The notes beneath the pieces were generated by a model that saw only the letters and a list, made by a program, of their open reading frames with translations, was not told where the DNA came from and searched no databases. Positions 57,123 through 64,000 of a DNA stretch of 64,000 bases are shown here, piece after piece (position 1 is the stretch's first letter; every line of letters begins with the position of its first letter). Both the position numbers and the translations under genes were made by a program. Source of the stretch: Irpex lacteus (Eukaryota > Basidiomycota > Agaricomycetes > Polyporales > Irpicaceae); contig MQVO02000060.1 in the NCBI GenBank assembly GCA_001986395.2, forward strand, positions 1 to 64,000, given 5' to 3'.

Positions 57123-59524
57123 GCTCTTTCCCAGATTCATTATATTTTACTTCTGACGTGATTCTCAAGTAGTGAGTATTGGTAGGATTTAGATATTTCC
57201 TTTGCATTTCCCTTCCGCATATCTGGATCCTGGATCTCCTTCAACACCATCTTTATTACTAATTGTATACCTATCTCCCTTCTGTCACGGCACGCGCTCC
57301 GATCGCCTCACTCACCTCATTCCAGTTTACTATCGCACTTTGGATTGGACACTTCATCGTTTATCACGCATACCACATTTTCAAGCTTCTGATCGTCCAT
57401 CATCATTTTGACTGTTCTCTTCATTGCACCAACCTATGTATCATTAGCACACGGTTATTCACCGCATCTTCAGCTTCGTGTACACAGTTTGGCCTCCCAA
57501 ATACATAACGTTCATGCTTTGTGTCTACGAAGTGCAGGCAGCCTGTGCCTGGAAAACTCGGATGACAGGGTACCTACGCCTGCCAAATATCGCTTTACGG
57601 TTAACGTTTTTTCAAGTTTTCTGAACGTGTCAAGCGGCACAAACTGCCGTTCCGTGATGAAATGGCCGGCCAATTGAGGGGCCACCGGGCTATTCGGATT
57701 TGGATACCGTTGTTGGTTTGGCGTTGCATGTACGAAATTACTTACCGGCTCTGTGGGTGTCTCTGGGTCCAAGATACGCAATTTCAGCTAGCAATTAAGA
57801 AGCAGACCAAGTTAGGAAGCTTGAACCCGCCTTGCATGAGTTGCCGGTGGGGACTGACACTTCCACTATTCCGAATGCTCCAATGCCCCTGGGTCGGTAC
57901 GTCGGTAATTTCCTGAATAAGAGGTTACCGGTGAGTATGCGCGTCTCCGGCGATCAACACAAACTGGGAGTCAAAGTCGCCGAAGTTTGATTGGAAGCAA
58001 ACCGTATGATCCCCTATCGTCAATGTATTACTATGAAGTTCAGAGCAGACGCATAGTGCACCTAAGGAAGCGATTGTCTCACCAGTTACAGAGGAGACCG
58101 CTTCCGACACATCTACCGCATAGCGCTTTAGAGCCCGGGATCATAGAACATGCTGAGGGACGACCTGCACTCACACAGCTCGTACGACCGACACTCATCG
58201 TAGACAACTCTGAGCCTGTAAATACAAGATATTTTTTCCTAGGTTCCATGTCAGAGCTTGTCTAATTCACAGCTAGTGTTCTCGAGTTTCGTTGGACGTA
58301 CTTACCTTGACATAATGTTGTTATGTCTCACACCCCTGCACTGGTACGAGGCCTTCCTTCCCTTTGTCAAGATGCAGATTTCAAAAGAGTTCAATGTATC
58401 TCTACGTAACCGCCTTTGAGCTCTGTTTTTGTTTACCTGGTGGTCGTGTGTGAACAGGTGTGTCATGGCGGCATACCACCGGCTACTACTTACTAGTAAT
58501 AGACGCCTATAATTGAAGCTCCGAGATCTAGATCTTAGCACTTACTCAACATCGTGTTTGGATTTCTTACCGCGATTTAGGACGTCTTTCACAACAGGAA
58601 GTTCTTTTCATGGGTTAACTCGGTCAATGATATGGGACGGTATTTATATCTATTAGGAGTGATAGGATCACTTAGAGCTCTTCTGGTGCGTGCAGTACAC
58701 CACTATAAGTTGTGACTGTGCTTCCTGACAAGTATGTCATTCCCGGCTGATATCAGTGCGCTCAGAATTACTGATACGTGTTCTTGGCTCGGCGAGGAGG
58801 GGAATTTTCCACCAGAATACAAGGCTTACGACGTTGGTGTGCCTTATACTAGTAGGTCTCTGCTATCAACTATCGACGGTCGCTGAAATCGAAGCTCTGG
58901 TGTAGATTATGTGGACATAGCACTTTTCTTTCGGCAGAAACAGACGCTAACATGTACGTAGGAGAAGAAGTGATTACGTCCTCCGTGTCTTCCCATGGGA
59001 GTTTGCGGCCCACTTGATGTGTCTGATTAACACAGCTGCACCCACGACACGACTCGAAATGTATCGCCGCAGTGCGCTTTATCATGATGCATCTTCAGGA
59101 GGAAGATTGAGAAGGCGCGCCGCGGAATGCATGTGTGAAGGCTACATAATATTATGAAGAAAGCGCCGGTACGTACCCTCAATGTAGTCAGTGACATCGA
59201 CTCGGTCGATGCTTGTGAAATCAATCCGAATCCATGTCTGACACCGCACACTAACCATATCGAAATCAACTTTTACCGCAGCTTTCCACCCTATTGTGGT
59301 TAGAGACGATCTTCGAAGGCCTTGCTCCCCATACACCACTGGTGGACCGTTGCGGCCTCCGACGTGACCCAAGAATAGGGACTTCCGTACGTCAGTCTGA
59401 AACCCACGGAGAACAGAATATACAGTCGTCGAATGATGTTCCTTATGATACAACACCGTCACTTCGACCAATCACTGGCGCGTCAGATCGAATTTACTAG
59501 CAACACACCCCTACATCAAAGATT
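57123..59524. other. Intergenic, possible undetected minus-strand gene
   Basis: 2.4 kb without a firm call. A minus-strand frame at 59142-59471 (109 codons) ends in a good GTACGT donor context at about 59174. Another at 57925-58110 has an ordered-looking composition. I could not connect them with in-frame splices. Confidence 0.35.
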
Positions 59525-61366
59525 CTATGCAGAAGCATTCCTCGTGTACACCGTGCCTTTGAGCTCGCTTACCTCCCTTTCCAACTCTTCCAGCCTTTCC
59601 CTTTCACGCTCGCGTGTCACGCTAAGCGACTCCATCTCCCTCTGAAGTGCCCCCACCCGCGCCTTCTCGTCCTGTCTTGCTTTGACTACTAACGACAGAA
59701 CTTTACCAATATTCCCCCACCTGATCCACCACTGCTGCATCTTTACCCTGATTTCGTCCGCCGCGTCTAGACCCTCCAGCATGATTCCGTACGCGTCCGG
59801 CCAGCGAACGCCCGACGTAAGCTGACAATTGGCTGGACATAACTGGCTCAGGTAGAGCGCAGTCGGTTCAGTCACAGTTACCGGAGAGCTACCAACTGAT
59901 AGCTCTCGCAACTGTCGGAATGGATGAGGTGACTCTGTGCTGGCTACTGCACGGGATGGTACACTGTCTCCATCAAAATAAACACCCAAATACCTCAATC
60001 GAGGACAGTGCCTCGCAAACGGAATCAAAGCCTGCGAGGTGAGCGTAGGTGGATTCGCTGGTTCGGGTATGGGTTCACTGTGTAGATGCAGGTGTTCCAG
60101 GTCAGGCCAGCTCCTCGCAAGCTCACCCATGTCCGCATCGACGAGGTTCAGTTGATAATCCCATCTGATCTCGAATTTCTTCAGCCGGCCGCACCCGAGA
60201 AGAGGACGGAGGGTATCGAGGTTGGGTCTGGCGACAGGAGGAGGAGGAGGCCAGACGACCAGTGCGCCAGGGCTGAGTACGAAGTCGAGGACAAGCTCTG
60301 TGAGTGCTCTGAATCTTGTGACGGTCACAAGGAGGTCATATAACACCGGTGGATTGTCAATGGCCAAGATGTTGATGTGCAGAGATGTGATATTGGTCGG
60401 TACGTGTGTTTCACCCACGAACGCCCTGGCGTGTTGAAGGTGTGCACTAAAGCTCAGCTTTCTAAGGCTCTGGAATGCGCCCTCCTCGAGTACCGGCGCG
60501 TATTGTCCAACGTCAGCCCGGTCGCCAGTCCCTTGCTCGATGGGTTCAGCGAATGTGATACTCTCCAAGAACACGGAGGAGGCGAGTGCCGCAGTAATCT
60601 CGTTGTTGAGGAAGTACATGGGGAGCGTGAGATGCTTGAGGTAGAGAAGACCGCGGACCAGCTGCTGTACTTCGGTCTGGACATCCCTAACCGGGTGAGT
60701 CGAACGAATTTCGAGCTTAGACACGCCGGGTGCGCGCTCGACGAGAGCCTGCACATATGCCGCCAGAGAATTCGCCGGGTCGGTGGATTTGTTAAGCTGT
60801 ATAGCAAGATGATGGAGGCCGGTGTGCATTACTATCAGCGAGCGGTGTTGCCTAGTCGCCTCGCCCATGAGCCAGCTGAGAGTCTGCAAATTGGGCAGTA
60901 GGGCAGCACGAGGACGGGTAGCGGTGATCTCGTCGTAGATACTCTGGTCGAGAGCCTTGCGGCGGACGGCCAACCGCCTGTCGTCAAATTGGAGTGCACG
61001 AACACGATGAGAATATCGGTCGAATCGCGTCCAGTCACTTGGCCGCAGGGAACGGCGGAATTTCTGCCTCAAATTTTAGACAGCTGTATCACCGTCACAC
61101 AGACCTGGTTGACTTACCATGAAAGAGATGGGACCTTGGGAGTGCCCGCGATTTTCGAATGTCGTGATCGGAGCGAGGAGAGAGAGGAGAGGTTTGAAGT
61201 CGGTAACGACGTGCCATAGTGTATCGAGCGCGACGTCCGACCACTGTTTGCACACTCGCGCAGCTCGTGCGATGCTCCTGTTATCCAGGTGGGAAAATAT
61301 CAAAGCCAGTACTTCGGCAATGTAGATAGGCTGTAATTTGCCGGTCTGGACAGCGACAGAAGCCAT
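59525..61366 (-). CDS. F-box protein with LRR-like region and C-terminal coiled coil
   Basis: Predicted 595 residues from exons complement(59525-61063, 61118-61366); the 54-nt intron has GTAAGT/GGCAG ends and phase 0. The F-box is IAEVLALIFSHL...RAARVCKQWSDVALDTLWH (about 16-57). Next come WTRFDRYSHRVR and a long Leu-rich domain with LRR-like periodicity. The last 50 residues are a Glu/Arg-rich predicted coiled coil (RERERERLEELEREVSELKG). It is a likely SCF ubiquitin-ligase receptor with unknown substrate. A longer start at 61453 would add 29 hydrophobic residues; the chosen Met sits directly before the F-box. It has the same plan as the next gene (FARHCP, LYLSQLCP and FLSQVCP, WPDAYG and WPDGVG blocks), so the two are tandem paralogs. 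Confidence 0.8.
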
Positions 61367-61453
61367 CGGTTTGACAAGAGATCTGGATGCGGTGAAAGGG
61401 ACGAGCACTGGAAAGAGCGGAGTCAGAACGGCTGGGGTCAGGCTCAGCAACAC

Positions 61454-62430
61454 TGCATCTCTTATAACTTGCCTCTCTCAGCTCGAGTCTTATCCTTGCA
61501 CGGAACGTATGTCAATGATCCCGGCGTGGCCTGAGTTCGGATCTCAAGCCATCTATGACCAGAGGCATGAGGTGTGTCCTCAGCGCGTTTCGGGCCCTTT
61601 CGCGATCGCAAACAAGGAAGTTGGAGAAAGGCACACGAGTGATCTTGGAATGTGTTTGCGGTGTCGATTAATGATTATCGGACGGTACGCACGACGTTGC
61701 AAATTAAAACCACGGGTATAACATGAATGCGTTAGAATGCCGAACTCGGGAGGAAGCTGGCTTTGTCTTACCGTATGCTTGGGAACCTTACGTACCGCGA
61801 GTCGCCCGTACGGCAACAGATGGGGATCAACCTGCGTGCCAATGATAGTTTAGCTCGGGTACAGGCGCCCTTTTGGTAGACACGCCCTGTCACGAGCGAC
61901 ACAGGAATGGTGTGGTGTCTCCCCACACCCCAAGTCTCGAAAGGCCGGTGTTGAAGTGGTGTTGAGGGTGATCTTTGCGCTAATGCATTCAGGCGATTCA
62001 AAGCGCGGTATCTTAGCTCAAGGACGAGAGCGGCCGGTGATTTAGGGAATCAGAAATTTGCTAGAGTCCGGTCCCGTACCTGATGTCGATCATATTGCCA
62101 TCGATTGCCGGAGGGACAGGTAGAATGAAAGAGAATGAACGCACACATTGTACTCTGGCCTGTCAGATGAGCTTCCGAATCTTCATGACGCAAGCAAGAC
62201 CACGCAACATCACTAAGTGCAGCGAAATTCAGCATATGGAATAAAATTCATAAGCAAGACAGTGACCAATTCCAGTAGACAAACACCAATATTACTTGTA
62301 AGACACCATACCTTCGGCAGAATTAAGGTATACTTCACCGAGGCCGACTCGGTCAAGGTTTGCTCAATCTAGAAAATACTAGTGAGCGATGCACGGTACG
62401 TCAAATGAGCACGGAGTGTGTCTCACCACG
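61454..62430. other. Intergenic between F-box paralogs
   Basis: Just under 1 kb with no supported gene. It holds the promoter of one paralog and the 3' UTR of the other. Confidence 0.4.
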
Positions 62431-64000
62431 TCAGAAAGGCACACATGATCCATCATGCTGTACCTTCATATCAGCTCTCTCCGCAAGCAATCGGCACCTA
62501 ATTCTTAGATCCTCAGCCTCTTTCTCCAGTGCCTCCCTCGCTGCCCGCTCGTCCATGCGTAATTGTACCAACAGAGGCAACACCTTATCCACCTCCTCCC
62601 ACCGACTGAAGTTCGCCGACGCTTCTTCCTGCATTCTCCTGAGCTCTGCACCATTCTCTGCCGTCTCCACGACGCCGACACCATCTGGCCAAGCAACGCC
62701 AAAAACGATCTCGCATCCGGGAGGGCACACCTGGCTAAGGAACATGGCGACATATCCGACGTTCGTAATCTTCGAGCCGCCGACCACGATTTCTTTGAGC
62801 GATTTGAAAGGCTTCGTGTGAGAGTCTAGTTGCGGGATGGGGACGTCGTCTGAGGCGTTCAGATACAATCCGAGTTCCACGAGTTTCGGACAGTGACGAG
62901 CAAAAGGCAAGAGCGCACGTAGATCGAGCACGGGTGGGATTGTCATGTCCATCGGCTCGCAATTGAGTAAGAGCGTCTCCAAGAACGGCCACTTGGACGC
63001 CATTTCCTCGATATCCGCCAACGAGAAATCCAGCGGACGATCCCATCGCAGTTCCAGCGAGATAAGCTTCGGGAACTTGAGTAGCGGGCGCAGGGATGGC
63101 CAATCTGGCCTTACCCACTCCAATGGGGTGGGAGGTATATTTGCAGATGTGAAGAAATCCAGATATAGGTGATTTAATTGGGGGCACTTATCCGACAACA
63201 CGTCCAGGAAGTGGCTAAGGGTTTCGGCGGTCTGGGCGGAGAGTATGTGGATATAGAGCGAAGTAAGGAGAGGTGGAGCGAAGCCGTTGGTGATGAACTT
63301 GGTCATACAGGGAAGCCTTACGCTCAGAGACAAGTCCCACAGCGCGGGGAACGCCCCGTCCGCGAGCTGCGGATTGAAGTCGATGACGTCTTCTATGTCA
63401 CCGTGGCCCTGGTAGTTCATGAACTCGAACTGGATTGTACCGAGATGCTCACACTTGGAGAGCTGGGAGATGACCCTGGAGGTGAGCGTGTATACGGGGA
63501 GGACGACGCGTTTGAGCGCCGTCAGGCCAGAGAACAGCTCGATCAGCTCGTTCTCCACTTCTCTCGCCGGGAATGTGAAACGAAGGTCCAGGTTGGTAAG
63601 ATTCGGCATGCGTAGCAGCACTTCTTGAAAGAAGGCAGACAGCGGATACGCCTCCGTCTTGTGTAGATACACGGTGAAGCTTTCGATCCGTTCATGTTGA
63701 AAGAGTCTCGAGTATCGCATGCGCATGACTGAGTCGGTGAGCCACACGAGGGAGCGTAGGTTGGGCAGGATATTGAGACTCGGACGAGAGCGGGACATCT
63801 CGTCGAAGACTTCATCGGCAATAGTGACGCTTTCCGCGCCCCTCTCATCAAGGTGTAGGTCCCGTACCCGTCGTGCATACCGCGTGAAACGATGCCAATC
63901 TTCGACAACCGGCGTCTTAAGGAATCTCTGGAGCAAAGATTATCAATTGTAAGGTTAGAGCGCAACGCAAATATGCTTGTACGAACCCAGCAGTGGCGTG
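62431..64000 (-). CDS. F-box/LRR-like paralog, 5' end outside the window
   Basis: The visible exon, complement(62431-63927), encodes about 498 residues from RFLKTPVVEDWHRFTRYARRV to a stop. It resembles the second exon of the gene at 59525: the WHRFTRYARRVR start, Leu-rich repeats, LPFARHCPKLVELG, FLSQVCPPGCE, WPDGVG, and a C-terminal Glu/Arg-rich helix. The acceptor CTCCAG at 63928 and a possible GTTCGT donor at 63986 leave 14 bases of the upstream exon at the window edge. The F-box itself would lie beyond 64000. An internal ATG at 63936 is upstream of the acceptor and is not a likely start. Confidence 0.75.

Overview
The window is the left end of a linear chromosome from a filamentous basidiomycete, most likely an Agaricomycete. 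It opens with telomeric CCTAA repeats. Genes are intron-rich, with mostly 50-90 nt introns and GTGAGT/GTACGT donors. The contents are typical of mushroom-forming fungi: a SPE3-LYS9 fusion gene, a FunK1 fungal-specific kinase, F-box/LRR-like paralogs, Ser/Ala-rich GPI-type secreted proteins and a Ty3-type gag relic. The species cannot be named from sequence alone.

Layout. 0-4.3 kb is subtelomeric: telomere, a short GTGCGAC repeat, a broken gag fragment and a ~120-bp satellite built around a GGCCGGCTAAGCCGGCC near-palindrome. 4.3-10.6 kb holds two minus-strand genes, a mitochondrial-type 4HBT thioesterase and an MFS sugar transporter. Between them lies a stretch with TGACGCA/TGCGTCA clusters. 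12.5-16.5 kb is a degenerate higher-order repeat array with recurring intron-like segments. 17.2-21.1 kb is the SPE3-LYS9 fusion gene. It has two ~619-nt repeat-filled introns and an apparent one-base deletion in the LYS9 part. 21.7-26.6 kb is a second, unrelated-looking repeat array. 28.8-33.9 kb has an F-box gene facing a FunK1 kinase. 34.7-35.4 kb is a small direct duplication. 36.2-43.3 kb holds a cytosolic-type Mn-SOD, two small GPI-type proteins and a secreted protein of unrecognised family, all on the minus strand. 44.2-44.7 kb is a candidate non-autonomous Helitron. 45.8-57.1 kb is the housekeeping core: a one-pass membrane protein diverging from ORC1, then BRF1, then a zinc-finger-like protein. 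59.5-64 kb has two F-box paralogs in tandem; the second runs off the window.

The genes do not form one pathway. ORC1 (replication origin recognition) and BRF1 (RNA polymerase III initiation) are co-directional housekeeping neighbours. The fusion gene joins spermidine synthesis to the penultimate step of lysine biosynthesis. The most unusual material is non-coding: the two arrays with splice-like punctuation, three introns of about 600 nt in two genes, the pentameric telomere and the Helitron candidate. Exon coordinates come from manual splice-site reading with frame checks, not from transcript evidence.
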